Source: Hofstenia miamia (Eukaryota; Xenacoelomorpha; Acoela; Hofsteniidae). From it: a DNA stretch of 64,000 nt. The notes beneath the pieces are model-generated. The model was not told the DNA's origin. It saw only the letters and a list, made by a program, of their open reading frames with translations, and made no database searches. The stretch covers positions 86,005 to 150,004 of the forward strand of contig CABFPE010000413.1 of NCBI GenBank assembly GCA_900660155.1, given 5' to 3'. This document shows, in pieces, positions 37,234 to 49,275 of this stretch. A program made the position numbers and the translations under genes. Within the stretch, counting starts at the first letter, position 1. Each line of letters starts with the position of its first letter.

Positions 37234-38034
37234 TCATTTTGCTAAATACGAGTACGCTAACAATGTGAAGAGAGTCAGAATGCTAGCATAGATGAAAAGA
37301 ATAGGCGCATTGGTTACCCTTTTTATCTGACCTTTGAGATGGGCACGTGTATTTGAGTGTGGAAATGCGTGATAATTGGGTATTTCCTTGTCTAGGAAAT
37401 TGCACAAAGGTTCCCAACCTTGGCGAACATCGTAAACTAAGAGTCTTTCGGCCGGGATAGTTTCTTTAACCGTCTCTATCCACTTTTCGTAACCGTTAAT
37501 CGTGAACTCCTTATCATCGGGTTGCGATGGTCCCCCAAGGAATTCTATTTTCATGTGCTCTTCCATGAATTTTACACATTTCGCACCAGCCCTCAGCTTG
37601 AAAATAGATTTAACAATTCGATTTTCAAAGAGCGTCCCAACGGCTTGATGGTGATACAAAAAGCTTTTATACCAGTTTTCCTTATTTCTAACTGTTAATA
37701 CAAACTTCGCGTTCGGGTAATGTTTCATTAGTTGCTTATAGAATGTCTTTACAGGGTTGTCAACGCCACCATCATAATCAGAAAATATCTCATCCCATTC
37801 TTCTTTGGATAGATCACCGTCCTCTAATGCTTTGAACCAAAGATCTAAGTGCTTCTTCTTTATATAAAATATCTCTTCAAAGTGGTATATCTTTTTAGGA
37901 TAAAGAACAGATAGAGCATCCTGTAAGCTCTTGGTTCCTGTCCGCGACAAGCCGACCCCGAAAACGAAGGGATCTCTGGACGATATCTCGGCTACCATGA
38001 TAATTGAGACGTGATTTGATAGTGAGTTTTCCAA
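37234..38034 (-). CDS. Membrane-anchored P-loop sulfotransferase-like protein
   Basis: Single exon of 266 codons; a second in-frame Met at residue 13 is an alternative start. Residues about 26-37 (GVGLSRTGTKSL) form the 5'-phosphosulfate-type P-loop. VLTVRNKENWYKSF (112-125) supplies the Arg/Ser pair expected to contact the 3'-phosphate of PAPS. WEPLCNFLDKEIP (207-219) and FPHSNTR (224-230) are the C-terminal landmarks of the 'Sulfotransfer_4' family of small proteins found in many invertebrates, fungi and plants. Residues about 243-264 form a single hydrophobic segment followed by AK, so the protein should be tail-anchored with the fold in the cytosol. Substrate and true activity of this family are not established. 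The open frame is complete and unbroken. An ATTAAA hexamer follows the stop by about 20 bases. No partner genes lie nearby. Confidence 0.85.
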   Translation of the reverse strand: MENSLSNHVSIIMVAEISSRDPFVFGVGLSRTGTKSLQDALSVLYPKKIYHFEEIFYIKKKHLDLWFKALEDGDLSKEEWDEIFSDYDGGVDNPVKTFYKQLMKHYPNAKFVLTVRNKENWYKSFLYHHQAVGTLFENRIVKSIFKLRAGAKCVKFMEEHMKIEFLGGPSQPDDKEFTINGYEKWIETVKETIPAERLLVYDVRQGWEPLCNFLDKEIPNYHAFPHSNTRAHLKGQIKRVTNAPILFIYASILTLFTLLAYSYLAK

Positions 38035-38554
38035 CAGAATTGATATTTACATAACTACTTACACAGGAAATAATACGTGCATTCACAGTGCGCAAAATGA
38101 ATGGCTAAGATTGTGTATGACGAACCGGAAGGTAGTACAATAAGTAAGAAAAAAATCTGAAGTTAAACTGTAAAGCTTATCTACGTTCTAAGAACGTTAT
38201 CTATAAAATTATTGACACTTTATTTATCTTCTTCAGTTTGCCGATGTTGCTAAGTGTATATTTTCATAGATTGTTGTAAGATCACAACTAGTATAAGCAG
38301 CATAGAAATAATTACACCACAAATTTTCCAAAATATATGCCCTTCTCAATCAAAAGCTAATGAAGAAGACTGTCAGGTGGAGGCTAATCAAACTTTGCGT
38401 AATACCAGTTTAATATGCTGGATAGATAATTTAGTCTTCTTAGCATATAAGGGGAAAGTTGTTGCCCAACAACTCGAAAATTGGACTAACATCAACTTAA
38501 TATGATTAATTTTTAAAACTTAGTTACCACAGTAGTCGGTGTGTAGCTTTCGTA
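38035..38554. other. Upstream region of the sulfotransferase-like gene
   Basis: No gene supported. The frame at 38254-38505 has no motif. It presumably contains the minus-strand promoter, which I cannot locate. Confidence 0.35.
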
Positions 38555-38808
38555 TTAACACTTGAACTACGAATTGGTACATATATGTACCACGTGATCT
38601 ATAATATATGGATGTATTGGTATATATATATATATATGGCCCAAATAAACTATTTTACATAGCTTTTTAAGAAATAATTTTAGAGCAATTATCATGTTTT
38701 AGCATACTATAAGACTTTTCTGAGTATAGAAAAAGGATAGTTAAAATAAGAAATCAAGATAGAAATGGAAAATTTTATTCGTACTGGCAATCGTAATCAA
38801 CGTGTTAA
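38555..38808. repeat. TTAA-flanked piggyBac-like MITE
   Basis: The left end is TTAACACTTGAACTACGAAT. The right end, reverse complemented, is TTAACACGTTGATTACGATT. The TTAACAC start is shared with the element at 33224-33684. The interior holds a perfect 16-bp palindrome, GGTACATATATGTACC (about 38576-38591), and a short TA run. No coding content. Confidence 0.6.
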
Positions 38809-41510
38809 GTAATGCTCAAAATAAGGTTTGGTCATACAAGTCCAGGAAGAATATCAGCATATGCTTTTTTAGTAGGGCACAGGTTTTCGTTATACTACAA
38901 GACAAATAATGTCTCAAAAATATTAAATATTTTTGAAATAGCTTTTTCTGTTCTTGTAAATATTCCACAATGATTAGCTAAAAGGCACCCAGAACAAAGA
39001 ATGTGAAAGACTATGAAATTTGGTGCTAGATGGTGCTTTATATCAGTTATATTAAAACAAAAGAGTTCACAGGTAAATGCCTTCATCTTCTTCCAAAAAC
39101 ATACAGTGTAGATCATGATCACAAATTGACCAAGTTAACTTGCCTTGGCAAAATTCAGTTATAAATGGAGTAGAACTTCGCTCCCAGTCAATATGCATGC
39201 CTACTGCATGAATTGTCATATTTATCTTTCTATTAATTCAGATTCAGACACTTTATTTTGTAAAACGTCATGGTTAATTTGTATTTGAAAATAAATTTAT
39301 GGAAATTCATTATTTTTTATTAATATTTACATTATTCTTTCAAGAGTGATATATATTTAAAAATATACAATTGTTGATATTTTGCAACAAACTATTTTGT
39401 TATGATATACAAATTAAAACTAATGAAATCAAAATTGGTCCAAATGACGTGTCTTAATTATGATTACTCCGAAAAGGTCAGCAAAATAAGTTCAAAAAAT
39501 TGAAATTCAGTTCTCAAATTATGCATGTTGCAATATGGCAACCATTATATTTCTGATATTTAATAAATACTTTCCTCTGCACTGCACAAACTCTTCGCCA
39601 TTAAAAACATGACATTTACAAGAATAGAATTTAATGCATTTTAGGGTGGACGTTGTTTTATGAATATTTCGATGTTCTGTTATGTGTTCTCTAATTCCTA
39701 TATTTGAAAACACATTTCTTTGTATTTTGTATATGCATGTTTTCATTTGCGGGAAACAATAAGGAACTGTTAAATTTAACAGTCCATGCCTCCGACATCA
39801 ATTTCTTTTGACTCAGCAAGTTCGTAGAGGGGCATATTGACTGTAACAATGCACAGTCTGTAAATGTTATGACCCAGTGGCATATGAACAAATAACAGCT
39901 CATCAACCATTAAATGATGTTGCGAAACGATTTTCCTATGTGAGGAATCAATTTACCAACCCCCTCAATAGTGAGTTAATTTGACATTGGTTCCTTAGAA
40001 TTAAGGCTGGCTAATAGTTTGGATGTTGACACTATTTTAAACTATTGGCTTAAATTCGCAGTCTATTGAGCATGCTGATTAGTGTACCACTATTTCGTGG
40101 CCGAGACTTAAAAACAAAAGGATTCTGCAAGAGCATTGTTCTCATAAAATTAGCCCTATTCATCATCAAGCAGCGAAACTTAGCAGGACTATAGCCAGAG
40201 GACGGATTTGGTTGGGCAAAAATGCAAAAAATTTCGTAAAAAATGCAGGAGTAAAAATTTCCCACTGATGGAGTTACAAAAAATAGGTGAACAAAATATA
40301 TCATTCGTCATCAAAATCAGCACACCACATAAAAAAATTATATGTCTTTAGCGCCTGTACTTAGATATCAGTGACAAAATGCCCCGAAAGAGGAAAATGT
40401 ACACTCCATTTTTACAATGTAACTTTCAGAGTAGTTGGGTTGTTGACTTGATTCTCACCAGTTAACATTTGTGTAAAATGTCATTTTCCCCAGTTTCCGA
40501 TTTTTTTGCAAAAACTGCAGCAATTTTACTTGAATTTGGTTGATACTATTTGCCAGCATAATCCGTCCTTGCAATTGTGTCTAAGTTTCAAATAAAGGCC
40601 TAATTCAAAATTCACCTACCAGCTTAGACAAGCTTTCATACGAGATCCGTAGAAATTTTGTGTAAAGTCCTATGTGGTAGACAAGAGTTGCGTTTTCGGC
40701 AGATTTTGGGCAAATCATGCGTTATTCCGTTAAAAGTTGCAAACGCAACCAAATACGCGCTCTGAAAATAGCCTACATATGGCTGAATGCTAAGAAAACA
40801 AAAAATTCGATATTTTGGTACTCTGTCCTCACGTTGACGTCAGCAAATTGATTGCAGTGCCAAAACATTTAAAAAATGTGTTTCAAGATCACACATGGAC
40901 TTCAAAATTATTTAGAAGTCTATGGATCACAACAAAGTAATGATTCGATGTTATCCCTATCTAACGTTCTGAAGAATTTATTGATGAAGATAACAGTAAA
41001 ATACTAACATTTTTTAGAATGAATATGTATATGATTAGGAAATTTATAAAAGTATGATTCATATTTTAAAAATTTGTCTTGCTAAAAATATTTTGGGAAA
41101 ACTAAAAAAAGTATCGGGGTTAAATATTTTACAGAGATACATATTATTTCTCAAAACCGAGATAAAGTTGAACCACCTTTTTTAAGGACAGATATAGTTT
41201 AAATGTGTTTACATAAAATGTTTAGCGGGTCAACACTGCGTACTGCGTGAAGCCTAAATTAGCTTCAAAAGCTTTTAGTCTAAAAAGAACTAAAAAGAAG
41301 CAATATAAGTATGGATTTGCGGTAGTATAATAGACAATTTTGAATTCAATTCAGTCCAACCTATATATAGGTTTGATATTTTCAATTGACAGAATAATAT
41401 AGTATTTATGTGTTCTTAATGCAAATGTTCACAGTTAAATTGGAGCACCAATAGATTTATCAATTTTCCACAATTTCCAAATTGATTAGACTCGGAGAAA
41501 ATCTGAGTAA
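38809..41510. other. Intergenic, nothing firm
   Basis: AT-rich. Minus-strand frames at 39519-39906 contain scattered Cys and His reminiscent of decayed C2H2 fingers, but spacing and frame are broken, so no gene is called. Confidence 0.4.
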
Positions 41511-41518
41511 AATGGTTG
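41511..41518. repeat. Left 8-bp target-site duplication
   Basis: AATGGTTG lies immediately before the left hAT-type terminus (CAGAGCTGTCC). It is identical to the 8 bases immediately after the right terminus at 49989-49996. Eight-base duplications are diagnostic of hAT transposition. Confidence 0.8.
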
Positions 41519-41961
41519 CAGAGCTGTCCAGTTAAATGCGCTTTAACTATTTTTTAACTGTCTATAGTCAAACGCAAATTTAACTAGACAGTTAAACAGT
41601 CTGATTATCTATTGTGACAGTTAAAAAACGGTGAAACGTAAAAACAACTAAATATATTGCAAAAAAGCTTAAAACATAAAAAAATTATTGCGAAACAGTA
41701 AGGCGCTGCTTCATTGATTGTCCTGATACAGTTTCGTCGATTTTCAGATATAAAAAAAGAAAGATCGGATTTATTGAAAATTTTAAAAATTGAAAACAAT
41801 GAAATTACCAAATAATGTACAAAAGTGGAAAAAATTTTGAAAAGGCTCATGCAGAAATCATGATGCGTTTTCAGTGGTCTCCATTGATTTAGAGCAGGCC
41901 ATTAAAGATTTTGAGATTATAACTTGCGATTCTGCGTATGCATTGAGATATTGAGAGCTTT

Positions 41962-44171
41962 TTATAGAAATTGATGTGATGACGCTATGAGGTGTTCCAA
42001 TCCAAGAGCGGGCTTGTACTGATGTCGCCTAGTACCACGGATACATAGAAGCATGCTGCGGATAAGCGAGAAGTTAATTTTACTACGAAACCAATTAATT
42101 GTGGTCAGGAGGTCGACATTCTTTCTCTCTGAAATAAGAAAAGAGCGCTGCTTAATTGCTTTGTGAGTTAAAGGTGATGCCCCACCAGTAGCGCTGAATA
42201 CAATGGGCGTAAAGGAAGCGTGTTCAATTTCTAAAACTCGTTGCTGGTAGTGTCGAATCTTTTCATTCTCATGTGCGGCATAGTTATCTTTGATGCTTCT
42301 GTTAGCATTGGTGGCAGCACTCGAGTTAAACACCCTCACATCGAAGAATGTGCGCCTACCATACGCCCAGAAGCCAACAGATGAGATATCCAGACGAGCT
42401 CCATCAGAGGTAATTGTGCCACTTGGCAGTATTTCACCAGAAAGAGGGGTCAGATGCGGTTCTTTACATACATCAATGCATACTTCTGACATTGCCTCTG
42501 CCAACATATCTCTGAGTTCGTTGTGTCTCCTCGAAACAAACCCTCCCGTGGAACATGAGAGTGCATGGGCCAAAGAAAATCCCTTGCCAAAGACACATGT
42601 GGTTGGCAAATCGTTGGGCTCTATGTCGTAGCGGATTTGTTGAGGTGATAACTTTCTTCTTCAATAGGCATTGCATTCAACCAAGAAGAGCAACCTTTCT
42701 CTCTGGCATTCTCAAAGCATCTTCGTCGCTCATTGTTAGATCTATCGTAAATATTTTTATATCTATCAGAGTAATGAACTGCTTTCATCTTCTTATGTTC
42801 ACTCGTCAATTGCTTCTGTTCATTCATTACAAAGTTAGTCAGGGAGCTTGTTTGATCTTTAATAAGCTGCTGAAATGGTTGGGTTATCATCAGGGAGGCT
42901 TCATATTCCATTCTAGCTTCAAGTGCAGGGTCCCTTAATCCCAAGCCTCCATAACGTGTGGGAAGGCTAACAAGCTGCAGTAAGTCTTCATCAATTTCTT
43001 TTCCGAAAAATGTAGATACCAATAATCTAACTTCTTGTCTCAAAATAGAATACGCATCAGGTTCACATTTCTGTATCCTTTGGAAGTAGCTCCATTTGCT
43101 TTGAATGCTTTTTGAGAAGCAGGAGAAGACTGCGTGAGGCTGCTTGCCAGCAATTTCTATCGCTTTACGGGTGAGGGAAGCCCAGCCTTCAACTTTGCTT
43201 TCAATTTTGGTCCTACAATAACGCTCAGTTCCAATCAGCCCTCCAAGGTACTTTGTTCCCTCAGTTTCAATGATAACACCCTCATCTGAGAATAGGCAAG
43301 TCGCTTCATCAAGGAATTCAAGTTTAACAACCAGTATTGTTTTCGATGGCTTTGGAAAATAACCATTTTGAGGTCCCAAATTCTTAAGTGTCCTCCACCA
43401 GTTTAGAAGATTGTAAAGCTTTCCTCCTCCTGCTCCGTCGTCTGCATAGAAAATCCTTTTTATTTGAGGATTTGATTTTTCATATACAAGTGGCACAGTA
43501 GCTAAGCAATACATAGCCATGGCGGCAACATCTCCTTGTGTTGTACCTTCTTCTGATGTTATGGTTCGATTGCCTATATAGAGCGTTGTTGGATGCCCAT
43601 AAATATTTTTGACGAAAGTTCCTAGCAGTGGACATATTCTGGGAATATTGTGCAAGGCGAGCTTTCTATTAAGTCGGTTGAATGCATTATCTGCATCCAC
43701 AAATAGTACGGCATCAACATTGTCATCATTGTATATGTCTTTCATCACGTGAATTGCTGCTTCTATACCAGCTTTGTGCCCACCAGCAGTCTGTAGAGGA
43801 CCACATGCATTCGCAATATCCTCCCGCACAACTTCCAAAACAGAATTAGTAGTGATTCTACGGAAAATTTCTCCAATTCCAATTGGGCGAATGCCAGGAT
43901 TCTTATCAATTGCGATCAGTCGAATTGCAGTGTATGGGAACAGATGTTGCAGATTCAACCTTTTACTAGCAATAGCTCTAGCGAATCTTGTTAGGGAGTT
44001 GCACAAACTATCAGCGTGTGGTCTGAATGCCGCAGCAGACAATATACGCTTCGCACCATAGCTATCCAGGCCACTTGGTCCAGCGCATCGCTTCACAGTT
44101 TCACCAGATATAAACAATGCTTTCGAAAAACATCTTTCTGCGTTTGTGGATGAAGGAAGTAGACTGAGCAA
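41962..44171 (-). pseudogene. Non-LTR reverse transcriptase with restriction-like endonuclease end, one frameshift
   Basis: The open frame 44171-42621 (516 codons) holds a complete reverse transcriptase core. Motif A is FVDADNAFNRLNR, motif B GTTQGDVAAMAMY (QGDV in place of the usual QGDP) and motif C FYADDGAGGG; all catalytic Asp residues are kept. A thumb-like region with GGLIGTERY and LPTRYGGLGLRDP follows. After a frameshift near 42630, frame 42609-41962 continues with a zinc-binding block (CVFGKGFSLAHALSC, STGGF, RRHNELRD) that lacks one expected Cys (CVF in place of CxC). It goes on with an endonuclease-like stretch (GARLDIS...GRRTFFDVRVFN) and EHASFTPIVFSATGG. This C-terminus is shared by a reverse transcriptase family abundant in cnidarians and other animals. 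The frameshift and lost Cys make it inactive, but the core decay is mild. N-terminal sequence upstream of 44171 is not recognised. Confidence 0.8.
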
Positions 44172-46876
44172 AATTCTTGCAATTTTTTACTTTTTCCAAA
44201 TTTTTTGTTTTCTGCAAAAAACTTGAATGCAGATAGTTTGTCGTTTACAGTTACTAAAAAATCGTCAATTTCATCTTGCAGGCTCAGTACAGTACGCGAC
44301 CGATCCGGTGTAATTGAGCTAGGTTCAAATGTCTGGAATCCACTGGATCTTGTGATATTAGCATTTCTGTACTCGATGGTCACATTAACTGAAATACATC
44401 AATGAAACTCGTGTCCGTTAGAGCGTTCTCGTAGCATTTGTGGCAATTGAAATCTCACTAGGAGTAAAATCTCGACGTGCGTCTTCGTCTGGATTAATAT
44501 GGATGCTGGAAAAATATCATTTGGAAATGACCTAAATCGTCGGGATTCTTCAATACGTATTATGAGACATGACAAGAAGATTTTAACGCTATAAGACTAC
44601 ACACAAATTGGCATGTTTTCTTTCCGTACTTGATAAACAAGACTGTCAATGACTGGCATCTCTAGCTCCAGATATTTTCCAAGAGGCATAAGCNNNNNNN
44701 NNNNNNNNNNNNNNNNNNNNNNNNNNNNNNNNNNNNNNNNNNNNNNNNNNNNNNNNNNNNNNNNNNNNNNNNNNNNNNNNNNNNNNNNNNNNNNNNNNNN
44801 NNNNNNNNNNNNNNNNNNNNNNNNNNNNNNNNNNNNNNNNNNNNNNNNNNNNNNNNNNNNNNNNNNNNNNNNNNNNNNNNNNNNNNNNNNNNNNNNNNNN
44901 NNNNNNNNNNNNNNNNNNNNNNNNNNNNNNNNNNNNNNNNNNNNNNNNNNNNNNNNNNNNNNNNNNNNNNNNNNNNNNNNNNNNNNNNNNNNNNNNNNNN
45001 NNNNNNNNNNNNNNNNNNNNNNNNNNNNNNNNNNNNNNNNNNNNNNNNNNNNNNNNNNNNNNNNNNNNNNNNNNNNNNNNNNNNNNNNNNNNNNNNNNNN
45101 NNNNNNNNNNNNNNNNNNNNNNNNNNNNNNNNNNNNNNNNNNNNNNNNNNNNNNNNNNNNNNNNNNNNNNNNNNNNNNNNNNNNNNNNNNNNNNNNNNNN
45201 NNNNNNNNNNNNNNNNNNNNNNNNNNNNNNNNNNNNNNNNNNNNNNNNNNNNNNNNNNNNNNNNNNNNNNNNNNNNNNNNNNNNNNNNNNNNNNNNNNNN
45301 NNNNNNNNNNNNNNNNNNNNNNNNNNNNNNNNNNNNNNNNNNNNNNNNNNNNNNNNNNNNNNNNNNNNNNNNNNNNNNNNNNNNNNNNNNNNNNNNNNNN
45401 NNNNNNNNNNNNNNNNNNNNNNNNNNNNNNNNNNNNNNNNNNNNNNNNNNNNNNNNNNNNNNNNNNNNNNNNNNNNNNNNNNNNNNNNNNNNNNNNNNNN
45501 NNNNNNNNNNNNNNNNNNNNNNNNNNNNNNNNNNNNNNNNNNNNNNNNNNNNNNNNNNNNNNNNNNNNNNNNNNNNNNNNNNNNNNNNNNNNNNNNNNNN
45601 NNNNNNNNNNNNNNNNNNNNNNNNNNNNNNNNNNNNNNNNNNNNNNNNNTCCTGGAGAAGCTAACCAGCCATTATGAAAGGCGAAAGCCAATTCAGAAGA
45701 GTGGCACTGAGCTAACACTCGATGAGCTCGGTGCTGTGCAGAGGCCCGCAATAAAGTGGACATAGTACACCAGGTTAGAAGAAGGTGCCATTATGTGCAT
45801 CTGAAGGCGGTAATGATCGAGTGACCTGTTTATTTTTCAATTTTTTCGGGTAGACAGACAGCGAGGGGTGGTAATGCTGCTAGCGAGACTGCTACTGATG
45901 CCAGACAGTGAGTGCATCTCATGGGACAGTCATGCAGGAAAGACTCTTTGTTTTTGGCTTGTGAGATAGGCCAAAGCCAGCACTTGCTGTTCCGTTCGTG
46001 TGAGGCAGATTTGCTGTGTCACAGGTAGTTATAATCTAACATGCCTTTTAAGCAGAGTCTGTAACCACTAGATGCTTTGCATTTCCGTGAAACGCCCGCA
46101 ATCTAGTATAATTTTCGGATTTTTATAGCAGCGCACGATTTCTTCGTGATCGTCAAATCGCTAATTATCTCGGGTGGTTAGACGTGCGATTCACTCAAAA
46201 TGTGATAGATCACTTTTAAGCAAATCACTAGTCTAATCATGGCCTTAGAAGTGCGATTTTACAAAAATGTGTCAGATCACGCGTGACCAATCACAGTCTA
46301 ACCAGAGCCTACAAGAATTACTAATATTATAATTCAATACGATGACCCAAAAGTAAACATGATATTTATTATTTAAGTCAATCAGAAACATTTTTACATT
46401 CAAACAGTACCAGAAACAGAAATATATTTAAGCGAGGCTTCTAACTGGCATATAGTTTTTTCGCATTTTTACCTCACGGATTCCTTGTACAATATTCTTA
46501 AATATAAAGTGGTAGCCGTTTGTTTTTCCTTACACTATTTTGGTTACACAAAAAATATTTGCTTGCCTAAATTTTGCATGCACGAGCCGCCACTGTGAAT
46601 AACATAAGGCAACTGAAAATATGATTCAAAGTAAAAAGTTGTCCCGGATAATCACCGCAAACAGATAACTTTAAATATGATAAAAATGCATTAAGCGGAT
46701 GTTCACGTTGGCTTTGTTCGGGGACAAAATGAATTATGTTAAGTGCTCTTTGGCATGATACACGATGAACTCATGCCCCGGCGCGTGCTCCAAAAGTAAT
46801 TATCTTGCAATTATCTCGCGCAGGAACAGATGCCACACAGAGTACTGAGTGCATTTAACTTAAGTGTTTTGCTCTA
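44093..46876. repeat. Copy A of a diverged head-to-tail unit
   Basis: From the start of the RT frame rightwards, through the N gap (44694-45649), this sequence recurs as copy B. Matching marks: CAGGCTCAGTACAG (44280 and 47218), GACTGGCATCTCTAGC (44651 and 47589), CAGACAGCGAGGGGTGGTA (45855 and 48279), and TCAATCAGAAACATTTTTAC (46379 and 48789). Identity by eye is about 80-85 percent, with identical islands. A small hAT-like palindromic insert with GGTTAGAC/GTCTAACC ends lies at about 46165-46312. Confidence 0.75.
46165..46312. repeat. Small palindromic-ended insert shared by copies A and B
   Basis: GGTTAGACGTGCGATT on the left faces AATCACAGTCTAACCAGAGCC on the right. Repeated GTGCGATT, GATCAC and AATCAC units fill the interior. 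The shorter equivalent in copy B (about 48596-48712) begins GTGTTTAGACGTAC and ends TGGTCTAAACAGAGC. It resembles a tiny hAT-type MITE that was present before the two copies separated. Confidence 0.5.
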
Positions 46877-46877
46877 N

Positions 46878-49275
46878 CCTTCCAATCAGCCCTTCCAATC
46901 AGTTTTCCAAGTTACTTTCTTCCCTCAGATTCCATGATAAGACTCTCCAAGGAGATTAAGCAAGTCACTCAATCTTGGAATCCAAGTTTATCAACCATTA
47001 CTGTTGACAATGGCCTTGGACAATCGCATTTGATAGTAACAACTGATTTAAACAACGCTTTCGAAAGACAGTTGACTGAGTAAGTGGATTGAGGAAGTTT
47101 ACTGCGCAAAATTCTTTTATTTTTTTACTTTTTCTTAATTTTATATTTTCTGTAAAAAACTTTTATGCAGAAAGTTTGTCGTTTACAGTTCATAATCAAT
47201 CGTCAATTTCATCTTGCAGGCTCAGTACAGCACGGTACCGATGCGGGGTAATTAAGCTAGGTTCAAATGTCAGCATTTCACTGGATCATGTGATAATTGC
47301 ATGTCTGTACTCAATGAAAACCTTAACTGAAATACATCTCTGATAGTCGTTTCCGTTAGAGCGTTCTCGTAGCGATTGTGGCCTTGGAGTTCTCACTCGG
47401 CGTGAATTCTCGACGTGCTTCATAGTCATGATTAATAAATATCCTGGAAAAATGTCATTTGTCAATGAGCTTAATCATCGGGAATCATCAGAACTTATTA
47501 TGAGACATGAACACAAGAATTTAACGCTATAATTCTCCTCATTAATTGGCATGTTTGCTAACCATACTTGTCAATCACTACTGTCAATGACTGGCATCTC
47601 TAGCCCCAGAGATTAACCTATACGTATAAGCTTTTCGTGTGATTTGTAGCTCTGAACATTTGCTTAGTCAACCAGCTTTGGTTATTGACTTTGATGAAGT
47701 GACCTTTTCTCAGTTATTAATGCGTTGATTTTAACAGCAAAATCAAGTTGTCGAAAATGCTCGTACAACCGAGTATTGAACAAAGGTGGTTCATTTTCGG
47801 AATTGCTTAATATGATTACTTCCAATAAAACCTATCCATTTATGCAAACGATGTAAACAGTGGAGTTATACAGCTGATGCTCACCGCATCCGTTAAATTG
47901 TCTGGTTCCATAGCAGGGTTTCATTGTGCGATTCCGGTGTGAACACGTCGTTTGCTACACAATCGCTGTGGACTGTATCTCTGTACTTTTACTTTGCAAT
48001 GCCATTCACCTAACGAATGTGCCTAAGAAGTGACCCTCGCTAATGCGAACCGAAAAAGCATTCCGCCTAATCTTCCCTGGGAATACTACTTAGAAGTGGT
48101 TCCCCGAAAGCCAACTCAGAGGAGTCGCTCTGAGCTAACGGTCCATGAGATAGGTGCTGTACAAAGGCCCGCTAGAAAATGGAGATAGTACACGAGGCTA
48201 GAAGAAGGAGCCATTGTGTGCATTGGTAGGCTGTCATGTTTGTGTGACATGTTTATTGTGCAGTTTGTTAGGGTAGACAGACAGCGAGGGGTGGTAGTCC
48301 GGCAATGAAGACAGCTACTGAGGCCATCCAGTGGGAGAGTCTCATGGGACAGTCATTCTGGAATGGGCCTTTGTTATTGGCTTGTGAGATAGGCCAATGC
48401 CACCACTTTGTGTTGCGTTCGTGTGATGTAAATTTGCTTTGTCATAGATCATTATATTTAAACATGCCTTGTAAGCAGTGTCTGTAACCCCTAGACGCTT
48501 TACATTTCCGTTCAACTCTCGCTATCTGGTATAAATTTCGGCGTTTTATTGCAGCGCACGATTTCTTCGGGTTCTTAAAATCGCTAATTATCCCGGGTGT
48601 TTAGACGTACTATTAACTAAAACTGTGATAGAACACTTTTATGCAAATCACGAGTTTAAACATGGCTTTAAAAGTACGATTTTACAAAAATGGTCTAAAC
48701 AGAGCGTACAAGAATAACTTATAATAAAATCCAATACGATGACCCAATAGTAAACATGATAATTATTCATGATATTTATTATTTAAGTCAATCAGAAACA
48801 TTTTTACATTCAAACAGTACCAGAAACAGAAATATATTTAAGCGAGATATATAATTGTCATATAGTTTTTTCGCATTTTTCTTTCACAATTTTCTTATAC
48901 AATATTCTTAAACATAAAGTGGTAGCCTACAGTATTTTCGTACACTATATTGGTTACACAAAAAATATTTGCTTGCCTAAGTTCCGCCACTATGAGCCGC
49001 CACTGTGAATAACATAAAGCAATTGAAAATAAGATTCAACGCAAAAAGTTATCCCGAATAATCACCGCAAACAATTAACTTTATGTATGATAAGGATGTA
49101 TTCGGCGGCTGTTTACGTTGGCTTAATTCGTGGTCAAAATGAATCATGTTAAGTGCACTCTGGGATGATACACCCTGAAGTCATGCCCCGGCGCGTGTTT
49201 CAAGCATAAATATCTTGCAATTATAGCGCGCAGGAACAGTAGCCACAGAGTTTACCTAGAGCGTTTAACTCAAGT
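46878..49275. repeat. Copy B of the head-to-tail unit, RT interior deleted
   Basis: It starts just after the N at 46877 with sequence matching the RT gene at about 43220-43345. It then jumps at about 47030 to sequence matching 44093 onward, so about 750 bp of RT is missing. It continues in parallel with copy A through GCCCCGGCGCGTG (46792 and 49192) to CAAGTGTTTAGCTC. No usable open frame remains. Divergence from copy A rules out the simple unmerged-contig explanation that fits 11270 and 22156. The N at the boundary still leaves the tandem arrangement unproven. Confidence 0.7.

Noticed and set aside
39519-39906. Cys/His-containing minus-strand frames
   Set aside because: Suggestive of decayed C2H2 fingers, but linker and spacing are not preserved in any single frame.
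41605-41850. Minus-strand frame near the hAT left end
   Set aside because: Low-complexity, lies in the subterminal AGTTAAA-rich zone and has no motif.
42290-42938. Plus-strand frames over the RT gene
   Set aside because: Antisense to conserved RT/endonuclease blocks.
44597-45763. Frames of 340-390 codons around 44.6-45.8 kb
   Set aside because: They span the 956-base gap; the short real parts match the repeated noncoding unit.
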